A stretch of DNA of 31,128 nucleotides from Acetobacter sp. CAG:977 (GCA_000434295.1 HF994935.1:301009-332136); one strand, 5' to 3'; shown: positions 24,377 through 31,128, counted from the first letter of the stretch. Made by a program: numbers and translations. The notes: generated from the letters alone by a model not told the origin.

Positions 24377-25204
24377 TTACAAAGAGATCAGCGGCGTATT
24401 TTCGCGATTTTCGGAAACGATCCATTTTGCGACGAAGAACATCATAATTCCGACGTACGTTCCCATAACGGCGTCGCTCAGGTAGCATTGTGCGGTCAAG
24501 ACGATACTGACGGTTACCAGACAGGCAAGGGCGTACAGGATTTTTGCAAATTTCGGCATGAAGGACGCGGCGGCGACGGCGACAGCCCAGATGCTTTGCG
24601 CGCCGAAGCTGGGGAAAGACGTTTCCGTAACGCGCATTCTAAAGGCGCTAAACCCGTAAAGATGCATGGAATCCAGCATTTCTGGAGTATATCTTCCGAT
24701 AATGATGTTCAAGACGAACGTTGCGGCGGAAGAAACCAGCAAAGCCAGGAAGATGAAGGCGACGGCTTTTGCTTTTTGCAGATTTTTTTCAAAAGCGTCG
24801 GTTGTCAGGGATAATCCGCCGGCGGCCATATAAGTCAGCCATAAGAACGCCAGAATCAGGAACCACCATCCCGAAGGGTTAAAGTCGCTTAAAAATTTAA
24901 AAATCGGATTCGATTCGGTTTCCATTCTGGCGACGGCCAGCGGTTCGTCGATAAAGCTGATTGAAAAAGCGCAAAACAAACAGACATAGATAAACACGGC
25001 TGTTTTGGGTTGTTGCGTTGTAAAATTTTTAAGGAGGAGCCAAATTTTTTCAATATAGGGCTTAGCTTTTTGCCAAGATAAATAAGACACTGCCGTCCGG
25101 AATTTTTCCGAAGCCTCAGCTTTTGACGCGAAGGCCTTAACTTTTTCGCAGGCATTGCGGCAGAAGAGTTTTGTTTTATTTAATAAGTCCGATTTATCAG
25201 TCAT
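24377..25204 (-). CDS. PAP2-fold membrane protein with degenerate active site
   Basis: A 275-aa integral membrane protein with a ~65-residue charged N-terminal part and five or six transmembrane segments (first about 68-84). The C-terminal half follows the order of the three PAP2 phosphatase motifs, but the residues are replaced. Motif 1 (K-x6-RP) reads NIIIGRYTP, so Lys is Asn166 and Arg is Thr173. Motif 2 (PSGH) reads PSFG (198-201) and lacks the His. Motif 3 (SR-x5-H-x3-D) reads Ser233, Ile234, Cys240, Asp244, so the Arg and the nucleophilic His are gone. The spacing is kept exactly, which argues for a real PAP2 relative that has lost catalysis. The lipid or partner it handles is unknown. 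Confidence 0.7.
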   Translation of the reverse strand: MTDKSDLLNKTKLFCRNACEKVKAFASKAEASEKFRTAVSYLSWQKAKPYIEKIWLLLKNFTTQQPKTAVFIYVCLFCAFSISFIDEPLAVARMETESNPIFKFLSDFNPSGWWFLILAFLWLTYMAAGGLSLTTDAFEKNLQKAKAVAFIFLALLVSSAATFVLNIIIGRYTPEMLDSMHLYGFSAFRMRVTETSFPSFGAQSIWAVAVAAASFMPKFAKILYALACLVTVSIVLTAQCYLSDAVMGTYVGIMMFFVAKWIVSENRENTPLISL

Positions 25205-25240
25205 AATTTTATCCGGAAAAGCATTTCTGAAAACAAACGG

Positions 25241-25269
25241 AGTATAACATAAGAATGAAACGAGGTTAA
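25241..25269 (-). promoter_or_regulatory. Candidate promoter of the PAP2-like gene
   Basis: On the minus strand TTAACC (25269-25264) and TATACT (25246-25241) are 17 bases apart, matching four and five consensus positions, about 40 bases before the ATG. The rest of the divergent gap (25270-25372) holds a weaker plus-strand pair, TTGCGG-N18-TAAAAT (25310-25339), that could drive the four-gene operon. Confidence 0.5.
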
Positions 25270-25372
25270 GCTATCCGTTTGGCATAAATTGCATTTTTTT
25301 TCGAGCGCCTTGCGGGGCAATAAAAAAGAATGTTAAAATAAAGCCCTTGAAAGCCAAAAACGGGGGCGGACA

Positions 25373-25837
25373 GTGAAAAAAGCGGCTGTTTTTTTAGGTT
25401 TTTTGTTTTCGTTTGAGGCAGCGGCGCAAACGTACGGGTACGCAGGCGCTCAAAACATGCCCGTTTACGGTGCCGCGGCGGGATACGGAGCGTTCGGAGC
25501 AATGCCTTCGGGGTATCCTGCGGCATATCCCGCGCAATTTTATCCGCCTGCCGCGCCGCGTTTCGTGCGTCGTAATCCTTATGCGGGCGGAATAGGGATG
25601 AATGCTTACGGCAACCCCGTAAAAAAACACGCCATAGCGCCGATGGTCGTGTCGGCGCCTCTTGTCCCTGTCGTTCCTCAACCGCAGGCGCCTGTTTTTG
25701 TGCCTGCCCGCACTGCCGTACAGGCAGAGGCGCAACAGCCGGTGCAAGGCGAGGATACGGCTTTTTTTAAAAAGTATATCAAAGACCATCCCGAAGTGAT
25801 GCCTGATGTCAAATTAGAGGGGGATTATAAATGGTAA
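25373..25837 (+). CDS. Small secreted Ala/Pro/Tyr-rich protein, first gene of a four-gene operon
   Basis: A 154-aa protein I do not recognise. Signal peptide 1-18 (cleavage likely after AAA or at AAAQ). The mature part is low complexity, with repeated Tyr-Gly, Ala and Pro (YGAAAGYGAFGAMPSGYPAA), then RRNPYAGGIGMNAYGNPVKK, a Pro/Val stretch, and a more ordered acidic-basic end (FFKKYIKDHPEVMPDVKLEG). The RRNP-x2-GGIG motif recurs in the next gene. The start is GTG, with GGGGGCGGA a few bases before it. Its end overlaps the next gene by seven bases. The location is probably periplasm or outside. No function can be assigned. Confidence 0.75.
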   Translation: MKKAAVFLGFLFSFEAAAQTYGYAGAQNMPVYGAAAGYGAFGAMPSGYPAAYPAQFYPPAAPRFVRRNPYAGGIGMNAYGNPVKKHAIAPMVVSAPLVPVVPQPQAPVFVPARTAVQAEAQQPVQGEDTAFFKKYIKDHPEVMPDVKLEGDYKW

Positions 25838-26466
25838 TGCGTGCATTGGCGATTTTGACGGCGGTTGTGTGCGAAGGCGTTATTTTCGACGCATCGGCGC
25901 AGACGCAGTATATGCAACAAACCTATCAACCTCAGCAACAGTATCCGCAACAGGCACCATACCCGCAACAACCGTACTATCCCGCTCAATATCAGCCTCA
26001 ACAATACCCGCCGCAACAACAGTATATGCCGCAGCCGTATGTGCCTCAGCCGGCGGTTCGGCAACCGTCTTATCCCGTGCGCAGAAATCCGTTCGGCGGC
26101 GGTATCGGCGGCGTTTCTATGGGAAATAAGCCTTTGCCGGTTCAAAAGATGTCGGCTCAGCCTGTTTATTTGCCGCCTCCCGTTTATCAGGCTCCGGCAG
26201 CACAGACGACAACAGAGACCAAAGCAGAACCGCAAGACACCGAACAACAAAAAAAACAAGACGAACCCGAACAAAAGGGATTGAAAATGTTCAGGGACGA
26301 GGATGCCGAAAAAGCATTGAATCCGAAACGGCGTCGGCTTGGTAACAGCAGGTACGAAAATTTGTCCGACCGCAGAAAAGAAGAATTGCTGGAACAGGTT
26401 ATTTTGGATAAAGATAGGGAAGAACGCCGTAAACGGTTTAAACTGAAAAAAGCGGGAGACAGATGA
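25831..26466 (+). CDS. Small secreted Gln/Pro/Tyr-rich protein, second gene of the operon
   Basis: A 211-aa protein of unknown function. Signal peptide about 1-23 (cleavage after ASA). Residues about 25-80 are a Gln-Pro-Tyr low-complexity tract (YPQQAPYPQQPYYPAQ and similar). PVRRNPFGGGIGGVSMGN then repeats the RRNP-x2-GGIG-x4-GN motif of the preceding protein. The C-terminal ~75 residues are highly charged and helical (RRKEELLEQVILDKDREERR). Two starts are possible, ATG 25831 and ATG 25837; both lie just after GAGGGGGA in the previous gene. It overlaps the genes on both sides. The motif shared with its neighbour suggests common ancestry or a common binding partner (inference). Confidence 0.75.
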   Translation: MVMRALAILTAVVCEGVIFDASAQTQYMQQTYQPQQQYPQQAPYPQQPYYPAQYQPQQYPPQQQYMPQPYVPQPAVRQPSYPVRRNPFGGGIGGVSMGNKPLPVQKMSAQPVYLPPPVYQAPAAQTTTETKAEPQDTEQQKKQDEPEQKGLKMFRDEDAEKALNPKRRRLGNSRYENLSDRRKEELLEQVILDKDREERRKRFKLKKAGDR

Positions 26467-26957
26467 TGAAAAACATAATGCTTTTTGTTTTCGGGTTTTT
26501 ATTCTCTTTTTCCGCTCGTGCGGATAACGACGCGTTTTACGGATGGGTAAAAATCGGTTCGTTCGGCGATTTGGCGTACGAGCGCAATGCCGAAGGAAAG
26601 ATTGTCAAAAAACGCAGCGATGACGATATCAGAAATTATGTGGCGAACGTTGTGGACAATACGTTAAAAACCCGCGGTTTGTCGGTTTTCCCCGATCGCA
26701 AGAACAAAGACGTGAAAACGGCTGTCAAAGTGACCGAGAATGAGGTGTCGTTTAACGTGTACGATCAAAGCGGCATGATGCTTTTTCCTTTTTCGGTGAA
26801 TCGGGAAAAATCAATGACGCAAACGGAAGCGCCCGCCGCGGAAAGAAAAGCCGCCCGTGCCAAAGCCGATGCGGCGGAGCGGCGTTTTAGCGAAGAACAA
26901 ACGATGCGCCGCAAAAAGGTGTTTGACAAAATCAAACGGGAAGAAAAAAAGAAATGA
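26463..26957 (+). CDS. Small secreted protein with charged C-terminus, third gene of the operon
   Basis: A 164-aa protein of unknown function. Signal peptide about 1-20 (cleavage after ARA). The body (about 21-110) looks folded, with a short beta-rich pattern (GWVKIGSFGDLAYERNAEG, VKVTENEVSFNVYDQSG). The last 45 residues form one very charged helix (ERKAARAKADAAERRFSEEQ and KIKREEKKK), likely a coiled coil. ATG-ATG doublet start, GGGAGA just upstream; it overlaps the preceding gene by four bases and the following one by four (ATGA), so production of all four proteins is probably coupled. Confidence 0.75.
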   Translation: MMKNIMLFVFGFLFSFSARADNDAFYGWVKIGSFGDLAYERNAEGKIVKKRSDDDIRNYVANVVDNTLKTRGLSVFPDRKNKDVKTAVKVTENEVSFNVYDQSGMMLFPFSVNREKSMTQTEAPAAERKAARAKADAAERRFSEEQTMRRKKVFDKIKREEKKK

Positions 26958-27301
26958 AGCATATCTTGGTTTTTGTTTTTGGCTTGTTTTTGTCTTCCTG
27001 TGTTTTGAACCGCGTTCCGGATCACGGCTTGCCCGTTCATCACCGAGTAGGCATTGATTCCGAATTATTGGTTTTTAAAACGGATGATATTCGGATTGCG
27101 GAAGTGAAAGAGTTCTTAATTTCGTATGAATACAACGACAAAAATATCAAACTTTCACAGCTGGGCGAACATGCGAAGCGTTTTTGCCAAGGCAAAGGTC
27201 GTGATACCGTATTAATAGACATGAAGCTGACGAACCGCCATAATTTCAGGCGCGCCACGTTCGAATGTCAGGAACACCCCGTTTTGGTGCCGAAATATTG
27301 A
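26954..27301 (+). CDS. Small lipoprotein, fourth gene of the operon
   Basis: A 115-aa predicted lipoprotein of unknown function. The signal sequence MKHILVFVFGLFLSSC ends in a lipobox (LSSC, acylated Cys16), so the mature protein should be attached to the outer or inner membrane. Residue +2 is Val, not Asp, which fits export to the outer membrane in enteric-type sorting, if that rule holds here. The mature part has two more cysteines (in RFCQGKG and FECQEHP) that could form a disulfide. It overlaps the preceding gene in ATGA. It may anchor the other three products of the operon (inference). Confidence 0.78.
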   Translation: MKHILVFVFGLFLSSCVLNRVPDHGLPVHHRVGIDSELLVFKTDDIRIAEVKEFLISYEYNDKNIKLSQLGEHAKRFCQGKGRDTVLIDMKLTNRHNFRRATFECQEHPVLVPKY

Positions 27302-27355
27302 TTCGGGTTTGACACGAAACCGTCCCTTTCACCCCTCTTTTAAAAGGAGACGCCG

Positions 27356-28522
27356 ATGTTGTTTATAACGCTTTCCGTCATTGTCGGATTAGCCTGCTCC
27401 GTTGTCAGCATTAAGACGCTGACCGGCTACACGCCGATGAAAAGAATATATAAAGTCTTAACGGGGATCGTCATCGTTGCGGGTTGGTTTGCACCGTTTA
27501 TCGTTGTTTTCGTGCGCCGTCGCAAATGGTTGGATGCCGATGTTTTTTCCTTGTTTTCCCAAGGGGCGTTTTGCCTGTTCGGGATATGCTTTTTGTTGTT
27601 GTGCCTGATATTGGTTCGCGATTGGGCTTGGTACACGTCTTATAAGGTATTGAAGTGGCGGAAAAAGCCTTTGGCGGAACGGCTGGATCCGATGAATCCC
27701 GTTTCGATAGCCCGTGCTAATCTGGCCGTTGTCGTTATCAGCATCGTAACGGCGGTTTATGCCGTTCACGAAGGGACGAAGATTCCCGCGTATAAACATG
27801 TTGTTATCGAAACGCCGAAGCTTTCCGAACCTTTTACAATAGCGGTGTTGAGCGATTTGCATATCAATCCGACGACATCGGTTGAAAAAATTAATAAAAT
27901 CGTGGCGAAAACCAATCAGGCGGATCCAGATATCATCGTCTTGCCGGGCGATATCGTTGATGCGTTCCCGCGCGCGATCAAACGCCAGATGAAGGCGCTT
28001 CAAGGTCTGAGGGCAAAATACGGCGTGTTTGTAACGCTTGGGAATCATGAGTTTTTTTTCGGCAGTCTCCGTTGGGAAGGACAGTTTGAAAAGATGGGGT
28101 TCCGGTATTTGGGCAATACGGCAGGGACGATATGGGGAAAGGATGTTTACATATCGGGGATTCCTGATGCGCGTTTTTTAAAACTGAACGATGCGATGAA
28201 GTCGTCGATAAAACAGACGCTTTTAAACAGGCCGAGCGGGACATATACGGTATTTCTTTCGCATTCTCCGGCATTTGTAAAAGAATTGGACGGTGATTTG
28301 GTTGACCTTCAAATATCGGGGCATACGCACGGAGGACAGATTTTTCCGTTTCACGTGATTGCAAAAAAAGGGAATAAAGGCTTTTTGGCAGGATTATACG
28401 ATGTTAACGGCGTCAAGCTTTATGTTTCGCGCGGTGCGGGGGGCTGGGGGCCGCCGATGCGGCTGTTCGCTCCGTCCGAAATTACGATTATTCACCTGAT
28501 TCCCGCAGAAAAAGGAATATGA
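27356..28522 (+). CDS. Membrane-anchored metallophosphoesterase (YkuE-like)
   Basis: A 388-aa protein with four N-terminal transmembrane segments (about 2-20, 34-53, 70-88, 121-138) and a C-terminal calcineurin-like phosphoesterase domain. All metal-binding motifs are there: SDLH (Asp167, His169), PGDIVD (Asp199), GNHE (229-232), LSHSP, and GHTHGGQ. This set matches YkuE/YaeI-type enzymes, some of which act on lipid-linked substrates at the membrane. The domain would face the periplasm or cytoplasm depending on the even number of helices; I cannot decide. AAGGAGA lies five bases before the ATG. It is separated by 54 bases from the upstream operon, with no terminator seen between them. Confidence 0.9.
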   Translation: MLFITLSVIVGLACSVVSIKTLTGYTPMKRIYKVLTGIVIVAGWFAPFIVVFVRRRKWLDADVFSLFSQGAFCLFGICFLLLCLILVRDWAWYTSYKVLKWRKKPLAERLDPMNPVSIARANLAVVVISIVTAVYAVHEGTKIPAYKHVVIETPKLSEPFTIAVLSDLHINPTTSVEKINKIVAKTNQADPDIIVLPGDIVDAFPRAIKRQMKALQGLRAKYGVFVTLGNHEFFFGSLRWEGQFEKMGFRYLGNTAGTIWGKDVYISGIPDARFLKLNDAMKSSIKQTLLNRPSGTYTVFLSHSPAFVKELDGDLVDLQISGHTHGGQIFPFHVIAKKGNKGFLAGLYDVNGVKLYVSRGAGGWGPPMRLFAPSEITIIHLIPAEKGI

Positions 28523-28622
28523 CGAAAGTTATAATAATTATGACAGTTTTATGAATTGTTTCTTTTTTTGAATGGATATAGTATAAAACTATCGTAGTAA
28601 GAGTGTAACAGGAGATAATGTT

Positions 28623-29198
28623 ATGAAACACACGAACGAAAGCGGCCGTTCAATGGTCGAAATGCTCGGCGTTCTGGCGATTATCGGCGTTTTGTCGGTC
28701 GGCGGTATCGCGGGCTACTCCATGGCAATGTCCAAATTTAAAATTACGAAAACGATTGACCAGGTTCAAACGATCATTACGAACTTGCGTACGTTGTATG
28801 CGTCTCAACGTACCTATAATGCGCTGTCCCCTGAAACGGCGTATAATATGGGTATTCTGACGGATGAAACGTATGATTCCGGAACGCAGACCGGTCTGAA
28901 TCCTTTCGGCGGTGAAATTTCTTTCGGTACAGGAAGCACGGCCGGTGCAAACCGTTCTTTCACGATTGAATATGACGGTCTGACGGCAGAAGCTTGCGTT
29001 AAGTTGGCAACGGCTGACTGGGGCGCGGATGCTTCTTCGGGCTTGTTGGCAATTACGACCGGCGGTGCGGCCGATGCTACATTTACTTGGGGTGGCGCCA
29101 ATCCGTTGCCTCCTGACCTGGTTGCCGTCGCTGACAGTTGCTCCGGAGCAGGTGACGGGGCAAACAACACTTCCAGCGTTAAGTGGGAATTCCGTTAA
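28623..29198 (+). CDS. Type IVb-like prepilin (PilS-like), orphan
   Basis: A 191-aa prepilin. The short leader MKHTNESG ends at Gly8, the predicted prepilin peptidase site; Glu13 is at mature position +5 as required, and a hydrophobic helix follows (VEMLGVLAIIGVLSVGGIAG). Mature +1 is Arg instead of the usual Phe or Met. The C-terminal half has two cysteines (Cys125 in EACVKL, Cys173 in DSCSG) that would close the pilin D-region. The helix-then-globular layout and TAEACVKL resemble the PilS group of type IVb pilins. AGGAG lies eight bases before the ATG. No assembly genes are nearby, and it has its own terminator. It could be a pilus subunit or a pseudopilin. Confidence 0.85.
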   Translation: MKHTNESGRSMVEMLGVLAIIGVLSVGGIAGYSMAMSKFKITKTIDQVQTIITNLRTLYASQRTYNALSPETAYNMGILTDETYDSGTQTGLNPFGGEISFGTGSTAGANRSFTIEYDGLTAEACVKLATADWGADASSGLLAITTGGAADATFTWGGANPLPPDLVAVADSCSGAGDGANNTSSVKWEFR

Positions 29199-29216
29199 TC
29201 TTCGGATTGCTTAATG

Positions 29217-29243
29217 AAAAAGCCTCCTTCGGGAGGCTTTTTT
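29217..29243 (+). terminator. Intrinsic terminator of the prepilin gene
   Basis: A perfect 11-bp stem AAAAAGCCTCC / GGAGGCTTTTT closed by the very stable C(TTCG)G tetraloop and ending in six T, 18 bases after the prepilin stop. Confidence 0.95.
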
Positions 29244-29359
29244 ATGTTAAAACATCTTCGGAACGTCGGATTAACCGTCAAAGCTTTTTATTCTTTTAAG
29301 AGATATTTTATTTTTTTCGCCTAAGCTTTTTATAAACAATAAAAAAGCGGAGAGCTCTT

Positions 29360-30142
29360 ATGAAAAACAGCAATTTGGCAGCCCTTTTTGCCCTGGCGAT
29401 GCCGTTTTTTTTCAATACGGCGGCGTTCGCGGAAGACATAACAAACCCCTTTTACATGCCGTTAAAGGGTAAAGGATTGTCCGAAACGGCATTTTCCTAT
29501 ACGCATTCAAGCTTTAAGCGGCAAGGTTTGATGAGCTTTGGCGGCGGCTATTCGGACACGTCGGACGATTCCGAACTGAACCAGCGTTTCGAATTCGGAT
29601 TGACGGACAGGTTTACGTTTATTGCGGGCGTCGGGAATTTTTTTGAGGCCAGCGGGGATAAAGACACGTTGTATTGGCACGTCGGCGGCAGATATGCGTT
29701 CTTTTTTGAAAACACGCCCGAGTTTTTGTTGCAGATGGAAGTTATGTATTCGCAGCTTCGCGGCGGCGATAAGGAAGCCGATGTTACTTTGTCGTTCGGC
29801 TATGATGCGGGAGCAACGGTTTTGCCGTACGGCGAACTTTCGGTCATGACGCCGATGGAGCAGGGGCGCGATAACAATGAAAGCAAGTACGGTCTCAGGC
29901 TCGGGGCATATTCCGTCGTCAAAGACACGGTCGCCCTCAAAGCGGGGCTGGACGCCTATTACGACAGGGAACATAACAATTATCAGTCATATTCCGTATT
30001 TGCCGAAGCAGAATACATTGTATCTCCGACGGTGTCCGTATCGTTAAGCGGATCATACATGTTGCACGATACGTTTAAATATGATGCAAATGCGCAAACG
30101 GATACTTTTTCGGTCGGGGCGGGGTTGAAAGTTGCTTTTTAG
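29360..30142 (+). CDS. Outer-membrane beta-barrel protein of unknown function
   Basis: A 260-aa protein with a signal peptide (1-24, cleavage after AFA). The mature part consists of alternating amphipathic strands (LNQRFEFGLTDRFTFIAGVG, LYWHVGGRYAFFF, KYGLRLGAYSVV, YSVFAEAEYIV, SVSLSGSYML) and ends FSVGAGLKVAF with a C-terminal Phe, as outer-membrane barrels do. About ten to twelve strands fit. No known family is recognised. GGAGAG lies five bases before the ATG. The 116-base gap upstream (29244-29359) is very A+T rich and contains an 11-bp direct repeat, AAGCTTTTTAT, at 29281 and 29323. Confidence 0.82.
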   Translation: MKNSNLAALFALAMPFFFNTAAFAEDITNPFYMPLKGKGLSETAFSYTHSSFKRQGLMSFGGGYSDTSDDSELNQRFEFGLTDRFTFIAGVGNFFEASGDKDTLYWHVGGRYAFFFENTPEFLLQMEVMYSQLRGGDKEADVTLSFGYDAGATVLPYGELSVMTPMEQGRDNNESKYGLRLGAYSVVKDTVALKAGLDAYYDREHNNYQSYSVFAEAEYIVSPTVSVSLSGSYMLHDTFKYDANAQTDTFSVGAGLKVAF

Positions 30143-30171
30143 TTGACGGGCACTTAAGGATTGTGTATTGC
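30143..30171 (+). promoter_or_regulatory. Candidate promoter of the riboswitch-ATPase transcript
   Basis: TTGACG (30143-30148), directly after the preceding stop codon, is followed 17 bases later by TATTGC (30166-30171). A start near 30178 would place the aptamer at the very beginning of the RNA. The -10 match is only partial. Confidence 0.45.
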
Positions 30172-30180
30172 TTTCATATT

Positions 30181-30272
30181 CATGGGGGAGTAGTTTGCAC
30201 CCGCATGTTCGGATGTGGCAAGTCAACATCATGACCCGTCGGTCTGGCTTGTCTTAAAGAACAAGACTCATG
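30181..30272 (+). promoter_or_regulatory. yybP-ykoY manganese riboswitch aptamer
   Basis: The conserved boxes of the yybP-ykoY class are present in order: GGGGGAGTAG (30184-30193), a P2 hairpin (CCGCAT / GATGTGG region, 30201-30218), CAACAT (30224-30229), and GACCCGTCGGTCTGGC (30233-30248), in which GACC and GGTC form a small stem. CATGGG (30181-30186) can pair with CTCATG (30267-30272), closing the aptamer with a helix whose 3' strand is also the 5' arm of the terminator. Mn2+ binding would then favour read-through. In this class Mn2+ stabilises the closed form and switches on exporter genes. The P1 pairing is my reading; the conserved boxes are clear. Confidence 0.88.
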
Positions 30273-30314
30273 TACCGGCCGTTTTTTTAGCGGCTTGTAC
30301 ATGAGTCTTTTTTT
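30263..30314 (+). terminator. Riboswitch expression platform: intrinsic terminator
   Basis: AAGACTCATGTAC (30263-30275) pairs perfectly with GTACATGAGTCTT (30297-30309), with an inner GCCG/CGGC helix (30278-30281 / 30291-30294), and is followed by seven T (30308-30314). It lies between the aptamer and the ATPase start. An alternative pairing of GTCTT (30251-30255) with AAGAC (30263-30267) could also break it. Confidence 0.92.
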
Positions 30315-30329
30315 ATAAGGAACGGCGCG

Positions 30330-31128
30330 ATGAACGCATTTCAGGAAACCAAGCATCAAACATTAAAACGGCTTTGCGTGAACGAACAAAGCGGCTTGAC
30401 GAATGAAGAAGTTTTTGAAAATCGGAAAAAATACGGATCGAATACTCTGACGCCGCCCGAAACGGTCAGCATATGGCAACGCATATGGGAAGCTCTGACC
30501 GAACCGATGCTGATTATGCTGATTGTTGCGGCATTGATCGCGTTCGGCGTGAACTTTGCGCGTTCACTGACGGGCGGACATGCCGAATACATCGAATGTG
30601 CGGGCATTTTGGCGGCGATCGCCGTCAGCGTTGCGATAACCGTCGTGACGGAAGGACGCAGCGCCAAAGCGTTTGAAGCACTCAGCCGTATTCAGCAAAA
30701 CATGCAGGTTAAAGTTTTCAGAAATGCCGAAGTCTGCTTGCTTCCGCAAACGGAAATCGTCGTCGGAGACATAGTTTGTCTGTCAACGGGGGATAAGATT
30801 CCCGCGGACGGTCGCTTGATTGAAACCGTGGACTTTCAATGCGACGAATCGTCTTTGACGGGGGAAAGCGTTCCCGTATCCAAATCGGCGGAAATTGTTT
30901 TTGAAACGCCCGACGTTCCCGTTGCGGAACGCAAAAATATGGTTTATTCGGGCAGCTTTGTTACATCCGGAACGGGGCGGATGGTCGTCGTTTGCGTCGG
31001 GGACAAAACGGAATTCGGGCAGATTGCGCGCGAACTGTCGAATGTTGAAAAAGGCGAAACGCCTTTGCAGGAAAAACTGGGGCATCTCGGGAAGCTTATT
31101 GCAATCTGCGGAACGGCGGCGGCGGGCG
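30330..31128 (+). CDS. P2-type cation-transporting ATPase, N-terminal part (probable Mn2+ exporter)
   Basis: The frame is open from the ATG at 30330 to the window end (266 residues seen; family length is about 850-900). The N-terminal cation-ATPase domain (LCVNEQSGLTNEEVFENRKK, YGSNTL) is followed by two transmembrane segments (about 58-76 and 90-108) and the actuator domain with VGDIV, GDKIPADGR and DESSLTGES, the TGES loop at 177-180. The phosphorylation site DKTGT lies beyond the window. The layout fits calcium/manganese-type P2 ATPases. The riboswitch in front points to Mn2+, as for Lactococcus yoaB; the ion is inferred from that context. AAGGA lies eight bases before the start, after the terminator. 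Confidence 0.92.
   Translation, partial: MNAFQETKHQTLKRLCVNEQSGLTNEEVFENRKKYGSNTLTPPETVSIWQRIWEALTEPMLIMLIVAALIAFGVNFARSLTGGHAEYIECAGILAAIAVSVAITVVTEGRSAKAFEALSRIQQNMQVKVFRNAEVCLLPQTEIVVGDIVCLSTGDKIPADGRLIETVDFQCDESSLTGESVPVSKSAEIVFETPDVPVAERKNMVYSGSFVTSGTGRMVVVCVGDKTEFGQIARELSNVEKGETPLQEKLGHLGKLIAICGTAAAG

Noticed and set aside
27309..27314. TTGACA before the metallophosphoesterase gene
   Set aside because: No -10-like hexamer lies 16-18 bases downstream; the region there is C/T rich.
1..31128. Mobile elements, CRISPR arrays, tRNA or rRNA genes
   Set aside because: I looked for transposase-like proteins, terminal repeats, regular spaced repeats and tRNA-like cloverleaf sequences in the gaps and saw none.

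Overview
The window looks like chromosomal core and envelope-related sequence of a Gram-negative bacterium, most probably an alphaproteobacterium. The reasons are a protein of the EipB/DUF1849 family (essentially alphaproteobacterial), an alphaproteobacterial-type FabI, a HAD hydrolase of the TIGR01459 type, a CIRCE-controlled groES-groEL operon, and several outer-membrane proteins ending in phenylalanine. The single type IVb-like prepilin with a GRSMVEML start resembles those of gut-associated alphaproteobacterial lineages; that placement is inference. I see no tRNA, rRNA, CRISPR array, insertion sequence or phage gene. Coding density is high, and the longest gene-free gap (30143-30329) is filled by a riboswitch and terminator.

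Layout, left to right. (1) 1-985: the end of an autotransporter-like beta-barrel gene, closed by a terminator it shares with the convergent operon. (2) 1059-5859, minus strand: a tight fabI-aroC-sppA operon, preceded by a zinc-finger-less DnaJ/CbpA-type co-chaperone. (3) 6021-10547, plus strand: a CDF metal exporter, GMP reductase, an APH-like/P-loop kinase fusion and a tandem universal stress protein, closely spaced or overlapping. (4) 10580-12751: a sigma70-type promoter, a perfect CIRCE operator, groES, groEL and a terminator. (5) 12860-17647: a GldA-GldF-GldG-DUF4340 ABC module. (6) 17679-21858: a TonB-dependent receptor, a TonB-family protein with an unusual Lys-rich linker, and an EipB-like periplasmic protein. 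(7) 21925-23579: a HAD hydrolase and NAD kinase, convergent with a 2-bp gap. (8) 23673-25204: a small secreted protein and, convergent to it, a PAP2-fold membrane protein whose catalytic motifs are degenerate. (9) 25373-27301: four overlapping genes for small secreted proteins of unknown function. (10) 27356-30142: a membrane-anchored metallophosphoesterase, an orphan prepilin and an outer-membrane beta-barrel protein. (11) 30143-31128: a yybP-ykoY (manganese) riboswitch with an intrinsic terminator, controlling a P2-type cation ATPase cut off by the window end.

Recurring themes are envelope function (proteolysis, TonB-dependent uptake, EipB, PAP2-like protein, secreted proteins, pilin, barrels), stress response (GroESL, DnaJ-like, Usp) and metal homeostasis (CDF exporter, Mn riboswitch-ATPase). 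The strongest leads for something undescribed are the four-gene secreted-protein operon, in which two proteins share an RRNP-x2-GGIG motif, and the PAP2 pseudoenzyme beside it. The best supported regulatory finding is the Mn riboswitch with its P-type ATPase.
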